A DNA stretch of 38,923 bases, from the NCBI GenBank assembly GCA_007279905.1, contig QYPH01000070.1, forward strand, positions 1-38,923, written 5' to 3'. The stretch comes from Actinomycetota bacterium (lineage in GTDB: Bacteria; Actinomycetota; Acidimicrobiia; Acidimicrobiales; Ilumatobacteraceae). This document shows, piece by piece, positions 8,218-17,344 of the stretch (positions within the stretch are counted from its first letter, which is position 1; every line of letters begins with the position of its first letter). Both the position numbers and the translations under genes were made by a program. Below the pieces are notes generated by a model, which did not search any database, was not told the origin of the DNA, and worked only from the letters and a program-made list of their open reading frames with translations.

Positions 8218-11200
8218 TGCTGGTGATACTCCTGAAGTGACTTAACTTCGAGAGGATGCGATTGCTGCTCGAAGAGACCTTGAACAGCAGCGAGAGCCGC
8301 ATTGATTGTGGTCACTGAAGAAACACGGAATATGTTTGCAGCCTTTCGAATTGCTTCGCCATCCGAACGTCCACCTCTGCCCTGTGGTGTGTTGATCACA
8401 AATGCAATCTCGCCGCGCCTGATCAACTCAACGGCATCGTCAGGTTGCAAACTTGATTGCTTGCCAGACTTGTCAATCTTGTCAATCTTGTCAGTCTTGA
8501 TCCCGACTAAACCTTCTGAAACTTTGCCAACAACACGATCGACGGGATGACCAAACCTTTGCAAATAATCTGCGGTCCCGCTTGTTGCAACAATGCCAAG
8601 TCCCAATTCGCGAAGACGCTTTGCAACCACAAGACCACTCGGCTTGTCGCGATCATTGAGCGATAAAAACACCATGCCACTTGTTGGCAGTTCGGTACCT
8701 GCTGCAGTCTCGGCTTTGATAAATGCTCGACCAAAAGTTGAGTCAATACCCATCACTTCTCCAGTCGATCTCATCTCTGGTCCGAGCGCCGTGTCCACTT
8801 CGGGGAAGCGGCTAAAGGGCAACACTGCTTCCTTCACTGAAACGTGTTTGCCGCTCACAGGTTTGCGAAGTAGACCCTCTGCGCGAAGTTCGGCGAGTGT
8901 TGCACCAAGCATCACCCGGCTCGCCACTTTTGCGAGTGGAACCCCTGTGGCTTTTGCTACAAACGGCACTGTGCGACTGGCTCGTGGGTTTGCTTCGATC
9001 ACATAGACCTGTGAACCCGTGACAGCAAATTGCACGTTAATGAGGCCCCGAACATCGAGTGCGTGTGCAATGACCTTGGTGTAGGCCTCGACAGCCTCGA
9101 TCACCCATGCCTCAAGGGTCGGAGGCGGAATCACACAAGCCGAATCACCAGAGTGCACACCGGCTTCTTCGACATGCTCCATGACTGCGCCAATGAGAAC
9201 TTCACCGGTTGCATCGCGAATCGCGTCGACATCGATTTCGGTTGCGTCATCAAGAAATCTGTCGATGAGTACGGGACGCTCCGACGACAACCCACCTTCT
9301 CTGCCCAATGTTCCTGCAACGCTGAGTTCGTGCATCGCGCGCTCGAGATGCGCTTCGTCATGAACAATCTGCATCGCGCGCCCGCCAAGCACATAACTTG
9401 GTCGCACCAACACTGGGTAACCAACTTTGGATGCGATCTTCTTGGCTTCACCAATCGTCAATGCGGTTCCACCAGGTGGCTGGGTGATTTTAAGTTCTTC
9501 ACACAGAGCACTCCACTTCTTACGATCTTCAGCCACGTCAATCGAATGCGGTGAAGTTCCAGCGATCAATTCGACAGGAATGAGATTGGCCAGTTTGAGT
9601 GGAGTCTGACCACCCAACCCAACAATGACGCGCGGAGGCACACCGCCTGCCAACGTTTCTGCTTCAATCACATTCATTACATCTTCTTGTGTGAGTGGCT
9701 CAAAATACAATCGGTCCGATGTGTCGTAGTCGGTCGACACTGTTTCTGGGTTGCAGTTGATCATGATTGTTTCAAACCCTGCATCCCGCAAAGCAAAGCT
9801 GGCATGTACGCAGCAGTAGTCAAATTCGATTCCCTGCCCAATTCGATTCGGTCCGCTTCCCAAAATAATGACCTTGGGTTTGGTCGACTCATGGACTTCG
9901 TTTTCGTCTTCGTATGTCGAGTAGTGATATGGGGTTTGGGCGGAAAACTCAGCGCTGCACGTATCGACGGCTTTGTATGTTGGTATGACTCCTGCGGCGA
10001 TGCGTCGTGCTCGCACCGTCGACTCATCAACATTCCACAGGTACGCCAACTGGGCATCGGCAAAGCCAAGACGCTTTGCTCGTTTCCACAAACGCACTGT
10101 CATCTTCTCTATCCCGCATTCATCAAGAACCGCACGCTCATCGGTGATCATTGACATTTGATCAAGAAACCAATAGTCGATACGACACGCCTCATAAATT
10201 CGTTCGCGAGCAATACCTCTGCGAACACACTCACCGACTTGAAAAATCCGCTCTGGTGTTGGAATGCCAATCTGTTGAAGCATTTCGTCGTCGGACTTAT
10301 CACGCATCAACATCTCTGCTGGATCACAATTGAGGCCGGCTCGTCCAATTTCAAGCGAGCGCAACGCCTTTTGCAAACTCTCAGCAAAGGTTCTGCCAAT
10401 CGACATCGCCTCACCAACACTTTGCATCTGTGTTCCCAATACGCCTGAAGTTCCTGGAAACTTCTCGAATGCCCAGCGTGGAATTTTCGTGACAACGTAA
10501 TCAATGACAGGTTCAAAACTTGCTGGCGTCATTTTGGTGATGTCATTGGAGATCTCGTCAAGCGTGTAACCGACCGCCAATTTTGCGGCAATCTTGGCGA
10601 TAGGAAAACCAGTGGCCTTTGAAGCCAAGGCCGAAGAACGCGATACTCGCGGATTCATCTCAATAACAACTTGTTCGCCCGTCAAAGGATTGACAGCAAA
10701 TTGCACATTTGATCCGCCGGTCTCTACCCCAACCCGGCGAATGCATGCGAATGCGGCATCTCGCATCTGCTGATATTCAACATCAGACAACGTCATCGCT
10801 GGCGCAACCGTGATCGAGTCTCCGGTGTGCACACCCATCGGATCAATATTTTCGATTGAACAGATAATCACGCAGTTATCTGCACGATCGCGCATCACTT
10901 CAAGTTCGTATTCTTTCCAACCAGCAATCGAGGTTTCGATCAACACCTCATTGATTGGGCTAGCCGACAGTCCGTCTAGAACAATCTTTTTGAAATCATC
11001 TTCATTGTGCGCGATACCTGTGCCGCGTCCACCCAAAATATAGGCAGGTCGAATGATGAGGGGTAGGCCAATCTGGTCGCGCACTTGCAGCGCTTCTTCC
11101 AAATTGTGCGCAACACCGCTGACAGGAACGTTTAGCCCAATCTCGATCATCGCAATTTTGAATTTCTCGCGATCTTCTGCCGTTTCAATTGCCTGCGCAT

Positions 11201-11558
11201 TTGCGCCAATCAACTCTGGCGTTCCCGGCACGCCAACCAATCCGCGAGCGTGCAATGCCATGGCAAGGTTGAGAGCAGTCTGACCGCCCAACGTTGGCAG
11301 AACCGCATCTGGTTTTTCGCGAGCGATAATCGCAGCAAGAACATCCACGGTCAATGGCTCAATATATGTACGGTCGGCAAAATCGGGATCGGTCATGATT
11401 GTTGCAGGGTTTGAGTTTGCCAAAATCACTCGGTAGCCCTCTTCTTTGAGCACGCGACAGGCTTGAGTGCCCGAGTAGTCAAACTCGCATGCCTGACCGA
11501 TCACAATCGGACCAGAGCCGATGATCAAGATTGATTTCAAATCACTACGGCGTGGCAT
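8214..11558 (-). CDS. carB: Carbamoyl-phosphate synthase large subunit
   Basis: The 1,114-residue protein has the full CarB layout: first ATP-grasp half ([24 protein letters not shown] at about 10-33, GGRGTG loop, [18 protein letters not shown]), an oligomerisation domain around 410-550, a second ATP-grasp half ([49 protein letters not shown]) and a C-terminal MGS-like allosteric domain from about 950. It makes carbamoyl phosphate from bicarbonate, ATP and the ammonia delivered by CarA. Its ATG overlaps the carA stop by one base, and its stop overlaps pyrD. A lysine/aspartate-rich insert around residues 1015-1035 splits the MGS domain between VGKVSEG and [17 protein letters not shown], where most homologues have a short link. 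Confidence 0.97.
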   Translation of the reverse strand: MPRRSDLKSILIIGSGPIVIGQACEFDYSGTQACRVLKEEGYRVILANSNPATIMTDPDFADRTYIEPLTVDVLAAIIAREKPDAVLPTLGGQTALNLAMALHARGLVGVPGTPELIGANAQAIETAEDREKFKIAMIEIGLNVPVSGVAHNLEEALQVRDQIGLPLIIRPAYILGGRGTGIAHNEDDFKKIVLDGLSASPINEVLIETSIAGWKEYELEVMRDRADNCVIICSIENIDPMGVHTGDSITVAPAMTLSDVEYQQMRDAAFACIRRVGVETGGSNVQFAVNPLTGEQVVIEMNPRVSRSSALASKATGFPIAKIAAKLAVGYTLDEISNDITKMTPASFEPVIDYVVTKIPRWAFEKFPGTSGVLGTQMQSVGEAMSIGRTFAESLQKALRSLEIGRAGLNCDPAEMLMRDKSDDEMLQQIGIPTPERIFQVGECVRRGIARERIYEACRIDYWFLDQMSMITDERAVLDECGIEKMTVRLWKRAKRLGFADAQLAYLWNVDESTVRARRIAAGVIPTYKAVDTCSAEFSAQTPYHYSTYEDENEVHESTKPKVIILGSGPNRIGQGIEFDYCCVHASFALRDAGFETIMINCNPETVSTDYDTSDRLYFEPLTQEDVMNVIEAETLAGGVPPRVIVGLGGQTPLKLANLIPVELIAGTSPHSIDVAEDRKKWSALCEELKITQPPGGTALTIGEAKKIASKVGYPVLVRPSYVLGGRAMQIVHDEAHLERAMHELSVAGTLGREGGLSSERPVLIDRFLDDATEIDVDAIRDATGEVLIGAVMEHVEEAGVHSGDSACVIPPPTLEAWVIEAVEAYTKVIAHALDVRGLINVQFAVTGSQVYVIEANPRASRTVPFVAKATGVPLAKVASRVMLGATLAELRAEGLLRKPVSGKHVSVKEAVLPFSRFPEVDTALGPEMRSTGEVMGIDSTFGRAFIKAETAAGTELPTSGMVFLSLNDRDKPSGLVVAKRLRELGLGIVATSGTADYLQRFGHPVDRVVGKVSEGLVGIKTDKIDKIDKSGKQSSLQPDDAVELIRRGEIAFVINTPQGRGGRSDGEAIRKAANIFRVSSVTTINAALAAVQGLFEQQSHPLEVKSLQEYHQQ
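8469..8500 (-). repeat. 9-bp in-frame tandem repeat in carB
   Basis: The plus strand has CTTGTCAAT at 8469-8477 and again at 8478-8486, then CTTGTCAGT at 8487-8495 and a partial copy up to 8500. On the coding strand this encodes TDK-IDK-IDK followed by SGK, forming most of the MGS-domain insert. The unit is three codons long, so copy number can change without frameshift. Confidence 0.85.
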
Positions 11559-12640
11559 CAGCGTTGTCCCATCAGTTGAGCAAATTCGTTAAACAAATAC
11601 CGACTGTCATGTGGTCCTGGCCCGGCCTCTGGGTGATACTGCACACTGAATGCACGAACATCTCGAACGCGCATTCCCTCGTTGGTTTGATCGTTGAGAT
11701 TTGTGTGGGTGATGTCTGCAATATCTTTGAGTGAATTGGGGTCGACGCAAAAGTTGTGGTTCTGACTCGTGATCTCAACTGATCCCGTACGCACATTGCG
11801 CACCGGATGATTTGCTCCGTGGTGACCAAACGGCAATTTGAACGTCTTGCCACCGAGTGCAAGTGTCATCAACTGATGCCCGAGGCAAATACCGAACATC
11901 GGTATTCCCTGTTCGATCAGCGCACGAATTGCTGTTGGAACACCCTCGACTGCTTCTGGGTCTCCTGGACCATTCGATAAAAAGACACCATCCGGATTCA
12001 GCGCTAGCACTTGGTCTGCCGAATAGCTCGCTGGCACCACCTGCACTGTTGCAAACTCCGAAAGACAGCGCAAGATGGTGCTCTTAATACCAAAATCGTA
12101 AGCAACAACTCGCAGAGCGCCTGACCCCACGATGTACGGCTGAGTTGTCGTCACCTGTTGTACCAAGTCGATGCCAGACGTACCCAACTCGCTTTGCGCA
12201 CGGGCCAACACACTTGCCTGGTTCGCTTGACCAAATGCACCAGGCATTGCGCCAACATCGCGCAATACGCGCGTCAGTCGTCGAGTATCGATACCCGCGA
12301 TTCCACAGACATTCATACCGCGCAAATAGGCATCCAAGTCATTGTTTGATCGCCAGTTACTTCGTCTGTGCGACATTTCGCGCACAATTACTCCGCGAGC
12401 GAACACATGGGATGACTCATTGTCGAGCGGGGTTGTTCCATAGTTGCCTATATGTGGCGTCGTAAAAGTAATGATTTGCCCTGCATACGAAGGGTCTGAA
12501 ATCACTTCTTGGTATCCGGTCAGAGCAGTATGAAACACAACTTCACCACTGGCGATTCCTCCAACGGGGTCTGCTCCAATTGCTTCACCTTCAAAGACAC
12601 TTCCGTCTCGTAGCACCAATACCGATTCGCGAATTGTCAT
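11558..12640 (-). CDS. carA: Carbamoyl-phosphate synthase small subunit (glutamine amidotransferase)
   Basis: The 360-residue protein begins with the CarA-specific N-terminal domain ([35 protein letters not shown]) and ends with a class I glutamine amidotransferase domain. The catalytic Cys is C252 in GICLGHQ; His336 and Glu338 are in [13 protein letters not shown]. It hydrolyses glutamine and channels ammonia to CarB. The ATG overlaps the pyrC stop (ATGA), and its stop shares one base with the carB ATG, so CarA and CarB should be made in matched amounts. No separate arginine-pathway copy is visible here; this pair probably feeds both pathways. Confidence 0.97.
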   Translation of the reverse strand: MTIRESVLVLRDGSVFEGEAIGADPVGGIASGEVVFHTALTGYQEVISDPSYAGQIITFTTPHIGNYGTTPLDNESSHVFARGVIVREMSHRRSNWRSNNDLDAYLRGMNVCGIAGIDTRRLTRVLRDVGAMPGAFGQANQASVLARAQSELGTSGIDLVQQVTTTQPYIVGSGALRVVAYDFGIKSTILRCLSEFATVQVVPASYSADQVLALNPDGVFLSNGPGDPEAVEGVPTAIRALIEQGIPMFGICLGHQLMTLALGGKTFKLPFGHHGANHPVRNVRTGSVEITSQNHNFCVDPNSLKDIADITHTNLNDQTNEGMRVRDVRAFSVQYHPEAGPGPHDSRYLFNEFAQLMGQR

Positions 12641-13911
12641 TTTTGTGCCACTCCATCTCGAACTGTAAGTTCTCCGCGAAACATCGTGTTGCGCACCATA
12701 CCTCTCAACTGCCTCCCAACGAAGGGAGTATTTTTGCTCTTGCTCGCCAGAGTGGAGGGATTAACTTGCCACATCGCTTCCAAATCGACAACACACAAGT
12801 TTGCTGCATCGCCTGGAACAATATTGCGACCATGTGTTTGAGTAATTTGGGCGATTCGCGCGGGGTTACGCGACATCACAGCAGCAATTTGATTTGGGTC
12901 GAGGTCGACTGATGACAGCACCACGCCAAGAGCAGTCTCAAGACCAATCATTCCTGGTGGAGCCTGATCGAGAGGAAGCTCCTTGTCTCTTCGCGCATGG
13001 GGTGCATGATCGGTTGCGACCGCGTCGATTGTTCCATCCAGCAGACCTGCCTTGAGCGCACGAATATCGTTCATACTGCGCAGCGGAGGATTCACTTTGT
13101 ACACAGGGTCAAAAGTGGTGAGCAATTCTTCAGTCAACGACAAGTGATGCGGCGTTACTTCGGCTGAGACGTGAAGCCCCTGTGCTTTAGCTTCGCGCAC
13201 CAACTCAACGGATCGTGCGGTCGAGAGATGCAAGAAATGCACTGACGCACCTGTACTACGTGACAACTCAATGTCTCGTTGCACCATCAGTTCCTCGGCA
13301 ATGCTCGGCCAGCCAGGCACACCCATGTCCGACGAACAAGCACACTCGTTCATTACCGCGCCTTGCGTCAATGCCGATACTTCACAATGCTGAGCCATTG
13401 TCACTCCGAGTGACTTTGCGTATTGCATAGCACGACCCATCAACACAGGATCCTGCACGCCAGAACCATCGTCGGTGAAGAGGCGTACACCGGCAGCACA
13501 CAGATCTCCAAGCGGTGCCAATGCCTCACCCCTTCGTCCCATCGTGATGCAACCACTCGGAAATACATCGAGCAAACCAGCACGTCTCGCCTGCTCTCGC
13601 ACAAACTCAATCACTGTCACCGAATCATGTGCAGGATCGGTGTTGGGCATCGCAATCAGTGCGGTGTAGCCGCCCTTGGCGCCAGCCCTGCTTGCAGTCG
13701 CAATCGTTTCACAGTCTTCGCGCCCTGGTTCGCGCAAGTGAGCGTGCAAATCAACAAAGCCGGGAAAAATATGGCAGCCATCAGCGTCGATATTGACATC
13801 GCCCGAAAGATTGGCGCCCACTTTCACAACAACTTCGTTGTCGATCAGCACATCGACGCGCTCGACTCCTTGAATCCCAACGACAAGTCCACCCCTCAGA
13901 GCGATCGTCAT
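12637..13911 (-). CDS. pyrC: Dihydroorotase
   Basis: This 424-residue amidohydrolase is of the long type found in Gram-positive bacteria. Metal and catalytic motifs are in order: GFVDLHAHLREPG with H56 and H58, a glycine-rich AMPNTDP, DDGSGVQD, QHCEVSALTQG, FLHLSTARSVE and the catalytic-Asp motif ATDHAPHARRDKE. It cyclises carbamoyl aspartate to dihydroorotate. The family also includes allantoinases and hydantoinases, but position between pyrB and carA settles the role. Both ends overlap neighbours by four bases (ATGA). Confidence 0.96.
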   Translation of the reverse strand: MTIALRGGLVVGIQGVERVDVLIDNEVVVKVGANLSGDVNIDADGCHIFPGFVDLHAHLREPGREDCETIATASRAGAKGGYTALIAMPNTDPAHDSVTVIEFVREQARRAGLLDVFPSGCITMGRRGEALAPLGDLCAAGVRLFTDDGSGVQDPVLMGRAMQYAKSLGVTMAQHCEVSALTQGAVMNECACSSDMGVPGWPSIAEELMVQRDIELSRSTGASVHFLHLSTARSVELVREAKAQGLHVSAEVTPHHLSLTEELLTTFDPVYKVNPPLRSMNDIRALKAGLLDGTIDAVATDHAPHARRDKELPLDQAPPGMIGLETALGVVLSSVDLDPNQIAAVMSRNPARIAQITQTHGRNIVPGDAANLCVVDLEAMWQVNPSTLASKSKNTPFVGRQLRGMVRNTMFRGELTVRDGVAQK

Positions 13912-14831
13912 GACAGCTCCTCTGCTGAGAGCAAATCGAACAACACAGCCATTCGCACTGATACGCCATTCGTTACTTGCCGATGGATCAACGAATTTGG
14001 TATTTCACTTGGGTCTATCAACATCTCTACTCCTCGATTCATTGGACCAGGGTGCATCACCACCGACCGCGACGGCAGCTTCGCGACTCGTTCATCATCC
14101 AGGCCAAAACGAGTGCTGTACTCGTGCAGACTTGGCACCAAACCTTGCGCCATTCGTTCGCTTTGCAGGCGCAACATATACAACACATCGGTTTTGTCGA
14201 GCACAGAATCTAAGTCGTTACTCACGGTGACAGGCCAATGGTCCACATTGACAGGCAACAGCGTTGGAGGCGCAACAAGTGTGATCTTTGCACCGAGCAT
14301 CGAAAACGCTTGAATGTTGCTGCGCGCCACACGACTGTGCTTAATATCGCCAACGATCGTCAGATGTATTCCACTCAAATCTTTTGTGCCAAGTGCTTCA
14401 CGAACGGTGTAGCAATCGACAAGGGCTTGTGTTGGGTGTTGATGTGCGCCGTCACCTGCGTTGACGATAGATGCATTTGTCCACTGTGCTATCTGCCAAG
14501 GGACTCCAACCGATTTGTGGCGCACCACAAATGCGTGAACTCCCATGTCGGTAATCGTTTCTATCGTGTCGCGCAGACTCTCGCCTTTATTGACGCTCGA
14601 TGTCGAGACACTAAATGTCATTGTCTCGGCCGACAATCGCTTGGCAGCAGTTTCAAAACTGAGTCGTGTTCGTGTCGAGTCTTCAAAAAACAAACTGACG
14701 ACAGTCTTGCCGCGAAGTGCTGGAACCTTTGGAACGGGGCGCGAGTTGATCTCTGCCATGTTCTCGGTCAATTGGAGAATCCGGTGCAGTCCCTCTGACC
14801 CCAGTTCCGAAATCGAACGAAGATGCTTCAT
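13908..14831 (-). CDS. pyrB: Aspartate carbamoyltransferase, catalytic chain
   Basis: The 307-residue protein shows the carbamoyl-phosphate loop FFEDSTRTRLSFE (48-60), the 80s loop SSVNKGESLRDT (Lys82), NAGDGAHQHPTQALVD, and near the C-terminus HPGPMNRGVEM. It condenses carbamoyl phosphate with aspartate. There is no pyrI regulatory chain in the window, as expected for Actinobacteria. The ATG at 14831 overlaps the pyrR stop (ATGA) with GGGA about eight bases upstream, so translation is coupled to pyrR and should share its PyrR control. Confidence 0.97.
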   Translation of the reverse strand: MKHLRSISELGSEGLHRILQLTENMAEINSRPVPKVPALRGKTVVSLFFEDSTRTRLSFETAAKRLSAETMTFSVSTSSVNKGESLRDTIETITDMGVHAFVVRHKSVGVPWQIAQWTNASIVNAGDGAHQHPTQALVDCYTVREALGTKDLSGIHLTIVGDIKHSRVARSNIQAFSMLGAKITLVAPPTLLPVNVDHWPVTVSNDLDSVLDKTDVLYMLRLQSERMAQGLVPSLHEYSTRFGLDDERVAKLPSRSVVMHPGPMNRGVEMLIDPSEIPNSLIHRQVTNGVSVRMAVLFDLLSAEELS

Positions 14832-15373
14832 GACTGATTCCCGGTAATGCTCGTGACGATGACGCCATCTATCGAAACATCAACCTCGTCGGTCGTTTGC
14901 GTTGGCAAGTTTTTTCCTACATAGTCTGGTCGTATAGGAAGCTCCCGATGACCACGATCCACCAACACTGCCAATTGCACAGCGCGTGGACGACCAAAAT
15001 TGTTGAGCCCCTCAAGCGCGGCTCTCACGGTTCTTCCGGTGTACAACACGTCATCCACCAGCACCACAGTTGCCCCAGTGATATCGCACGGGATATGACT
15101 GACCGAACCTGCAACCACAGGACGTAAACCAATATCGTCACGATGCATTGTTGGATCGAGCGAACCTACAGGGATTGCAAAACTTGGTTCGATTGACGAG
15201 ATTCGTTCGCCAAGTGCATCAGCGATCCACGTTCCGCCACGCTGTAAACCAACGAGTACCACATGTTCGATACCGTGATTCCGCTCGACGATTTCATGGG
15301 CAATGCGGCTAATCGCTCGCGCTATATCGGGGCCAGACATCACGGCCACCTGAGATTGTTGTGCACTACTCAA
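14828..15373 (-). CDS. pyrR: PyrR: pyr-operon RNA-binding regulator / uracil phosphoribosyltransferase
   Basis: The core matches PyrR: MSGPDIARAISRIAHEIVERN, VGLQRGGTWIADAL, HRDDIGLRP, the PRPP loop VVLVDDVLYTGRT, and VLVDRGHRELPIRPDYVGKNLPT. PyrR binds pyr leader RNA when UMP is plentiful and shuts down the operon; many also make UMP from uracil and PRPP. I place the start at the TTG at 15373-15371 because AAGGG lies seven bases upstream. This gives an 11-residue lead before MSGPD, much as in mycobacterial PyrR. The frame is open to 15451, but that would put the leader hairpin inside coding sequence. An ATG at 15340 with AGGTGG five bases upstream is the alternative. The stop overlaps pyrB. 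Confidence 0.93.
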   Translation of the reverse strand: MSSAQQSQVAVMSGPDIARAISRIAHEIVERNHGIEHVVLVGLQRGGTWIADALGERISSIEPSFAIPVGSLDPTMHRDDIGLRPVVAGSVSHIPCDITGATVVLVDDVLYTGRTVRAALEGLNNFGRPRAVQLAVLVDRGHRELPIRPDYVGKNLPTQTTDEVDVSIDGVIVTSITGNQS

Positions 15374-15383
15374 CTGTTTTCCC

Positions 15384-15434
15384 TTCGTTTGAACCTCACA
15401 GGGCTCAATTAACGACTTGCATTCAAACGAATGC
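15384..15434 (-). promoter_or_regulatory. Alternative pairing element in the pyrR leader
   Basis: Two structures compete upstream of pyrR. A local hairpin (15419-15434) has six-base arms GCATTC/GAATGC with a four-base loop. A perfect 10-base inverted repeat, TTCGTTTGAA at 15384-15393 and TTCAAACGAA at 15422-15431, could pair across the leader. The long pairing would consume the 3' arm of the PyrR hairpin, most of the local hairpin, and the first two bases of AAGGG. The repeats are seen directly; switching is inference. Confidence 0.5.
15389..15408 (-). promoter_or_regulatory. PyrR-binding hairpin in the pyrR leader
   Basis: The coding-strand RNA forms a hairpin with a UUGA/UCAA base, a G-U pair, a CC/GG top and the six-base loop CUGUGA. 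The known PyrR recognition consensus, as I recall it, is ARUCCNGNGAGGYU; this site matches 13 of 14 positions, including the invariant CNGNGA loop. It ends three bases before the AAGGG ribosome-binding site of pyrR. With no terminator nearby, translational repression is the likely mechanism, as known for Mycobacterium smegmatis. Confidence 0.8.
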
Positions 15435-15441
15435 GAGATTG

Positions 15442-15447
15442 ACTGTA
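15442..15447 (-). promoter_or_regulatory. Possible -10 box of the pyr operon
   Basis: The coding strand reads TACAGT eight bases after the stop codon of the DUF2079 gene. Initiation about seven bases downstream would give a transcript starting just before the leader hairpins. The -35 region is weak, so the operon might instead be read through from nusB and the DUF2079 gene. Confidence 0.3.
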
Positions 15448-15454
15448 GCACCTT

Positions 15455-16885
15455 CTAGCGATGGCGGTACAGGATCCACCATTCATTCGACCCGACCCAC
15501 ACATAGTCGTCAACTTCGAGTTGCCACACTGCTTGCGACTCTGCGGTCAACACAATTGGAAGCATCACATATTCAATCTCGTGAGCAAAAGGCAAGCGGT
15601 CACCCTTGGCAAAAATGTCTGGTCCGTAGAGCGACCTCTGAAAGGGATTCGGAAAAACATACACACGCTCCCGACGAGCCAATTGGGCGGAAAGGGGGTG
15701 ATACACCGAGATCACCGCATCGGGTGGAATTTGGGCAAACAATTGGTGGGCGGCTGTGACCGCTGGACTTGAAGGGGAAAATTTCTGTATTTGGTTACGT
15801 GCCAATGGCAACGGTGCCAACAAAAATGCAGCGACCAACGCACTCACACCAACGACCATGACTGCCTTGCGGCGAGCCAATGGACCCAACCGGCCAATTG
15901 CATACACATTGCCAAATACCAAAATCGGGGCAACAACAAGTGAATAGTGATAATGAATTTGGTACTGGTAATAATACGTGCTGAGAATGTTTGAGAGCAA
16001 AACAATTATTCCGATTGCGGCAACACTCGGTGCAACGAGAAAGACAAAACCGGTTGGAAATAGCATTTGCGCCAAATAGGTGACTCGCCCATCACTTGTC
16101 AAATAGGAAAACAATGTTGCTGGCGAGGTGAAAGCAGTTTTTACTAGACCGCCGAAACCGCCAAAAGGTATGCGCCACGAGTTGCGAAAAGCAGAGCCAG
16201 TCAAGTAACGAATGACAACGAGGAAAAAGAGCAGCGCGGCGGCCATCGATCCAAGGATTGTGGCAATACCGATTCGCACATCGCGACGCAGGGCCACGAA
16301 AACCCCAAGAGGCACAACTACCAATGCAACGTCTTCTTTGACCAGCAATGCCAGCAGCACCGCAACGCCATACCAACGCCACTTACGACCCAAAGCAGCC
16401 CAGAGCGCTACGCCTATCAATAACCCTAAAAACGAGTCGGGATGGAAGTTTTCAACATTGGTCCAGCTCACAGCCGGGTACAACAAATACGAGCAAGCCA
16501 TTGCACAACCGAGCGCATCGCTCTCCAAACGTTTGCGAGCGTATGCGTACACCGGAATCGCACCACACGCGATCACCACAGATTGCACAACAAAGAGCAT
16601 GCTCGTTGATGTACATAACCACATCAGTGGCACGACGAACACCAATATGAACGAGGTGTGATCTCCAAACAGGTTGCGACCCATCAACGTGACAAATGGA
16701 GTCTTACCACGCGACAACAGCCAAATTCCCTGGTCATATAAACCAAAGTCATATGCAGAAGTGCCAAGACCTCGATGAATCTGTACGGTCGTCACCGAAA
16801 AGTAGATGGCATAGGCCGCTACCGCAACCAACATCACTATGGTCCAAGGCGAGACGCGCCTCACTCGCACAACAAAATTGGGCAT
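15455..16885 (-). CDS. DUF2079 polytopic membrane protein (GT-C-like fold predicted)
   Basis: This 476-residue protein has a TM segment at about 14-34 and roughly nine more hydrophobic segments, then a soluble C-terminal part from about residue 360. The first periplasmic loop contains AYDFGLYDQGIWLLSRG and a GRNLFGDHTSFILVFVVPL stretch, the DUF2079 pattern resembling the acidic-loop region of dolichyl-phosphate-mannose-dependent glycosyltransferases. A second motif, NVENFHPDSFLG, lies near 140. I infer a membrane sugar or lipid transfer role, but substrate and activity are unknown. It starts five bases after the nusB stop, so it shares that transcript, and ends 81 bases before the pyrR start. 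Its placement between nusB and pyrR is odd for a membrane enzyme. Confidence 0.8.
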   Translation of the reverse strand: MPNFVVRVRRVSPWTIVMLVAVAAYAIYFSVTTVQIHRGLGTSAYDFGLYDQGIWLLSRGKTPFVTLMGRNLFGDHTSFILVFVVPLMWLCTSTSMLFVVQSVVIACGAIPVYAYARKRLESDALGCAMACSYLLYPAVSWTNVENFHPDSFLGLLIGVALWAALGRKWRWYGVAVLLALLVKEDVALVVVPLGVFVALRRDVRIGIATILGSMAAALLFFLVVIRYLTGSAFRNSWRIPFGGFGGLVKTAFTSPATLFSYLTSDGRVTYLAQMLFPTGFVFLVAPSVAAIGIIVLLSNILSTYYYQYQIHYHYSLVVAPILVFGNVYAIGRLGPLARRKAVMVVGVSALVAAFLLAPLPLARNQIQKFSPSSPAVTAAHQLFAQIPPDAVISVYHPLSAQLARRERVYVFPNPFQRSLYGPDIFAKGDRLPFAHEIEYVMLPIVLTAESQAVWQLEVDDYVWVGSNEWWILYRHR

Positions 16886-16890
16886 TGCTG

Positions 16891-17316
16891 CTACGAGGCG
16901 CGGACCACTTTGGAAATTGCCGACAATACGCCATTCACAAAACGACCCGAGTCATCAGTCGAAAATGTTTTTGCCAATTCAACTGCCTCATTGATCACGA
17001 CCGCCACAGGAACATCTTGGCTGTACGACAATTCGAACACTGCCATTCTTAGGACATTGCGATCGATCACTGGCATGCGCGACATCGTCCAGCCATTTGC
17101 GCATTCAACAATATGGCCGTCCAATTCGTCGAGGTGCGTTGCAACGCCAGTCACTATTTGCGTAGTCAAGTCGTCGACTCCAAGCACCTGATGAGCAAGA
17201 ACTTCGGTGCCCGACAGACCCTTCGTGTCGGCCTCATACAAAATGTGCATCGCTCGTTCGCGTGCATCAGAGCGTGCGGACTTGCCTGCCATTCGTGGCT
17301 TTTTATCACTCGTCAT
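16891..17316 (-). CDS. nusB: Transcription antitermination factor NusB
   Basis: The 141-residue protein has the all-helical NusB pattern: RSDARERAMHILYEAD near the N-terminus, WTMSRMPVIDRNVLRMAVFEL in the centre and VINEAVELAKTFSTDDSGRFVNGVLSAI at the end. With NusE (S10) it binds boxA RNA in rRNA operons. efp-nusB adjacency is common in Gram-positive bacteria. Start: ATG at 17316. On the coding strand, a second ATG begins 14 bases upstream in another frame and opens a seven-codon reading frame that overlaps the nusB start. It has no ribosome-binding site and is probably chance. An internal ATG at residue 9 is a weaker alternative start. Confidence 0.94.
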   Translation of the reverse strand: MTSDKKPRMAGKSARSDARERAMHILYEADTKGLSGTEVLAHQVLGVDDLTTQIVTGVATHLDELDGHIVECANGWTMSRMPVIDRNVLRMAVFELSYSQDVPVAVVINEAVELAKTFSTDDSGRFVNGVLSAISKVVRAS

Positions 17317-17344
17317 AGTTAGTCGCCATAGTTGGTCGTCACAA

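Noticed and set aside
9030-9554. A 174-codon rightward open frame inside carB
   Set aside because: Shadow of the CarB reading frame; no domain or start signal.
13423-14313. A 296-codon rightward open frame opposite pyrC and pyrB
   Set aside because: Antisense to two well-supported enzymes, no ribosome-binding site or domain, low-quality composition.
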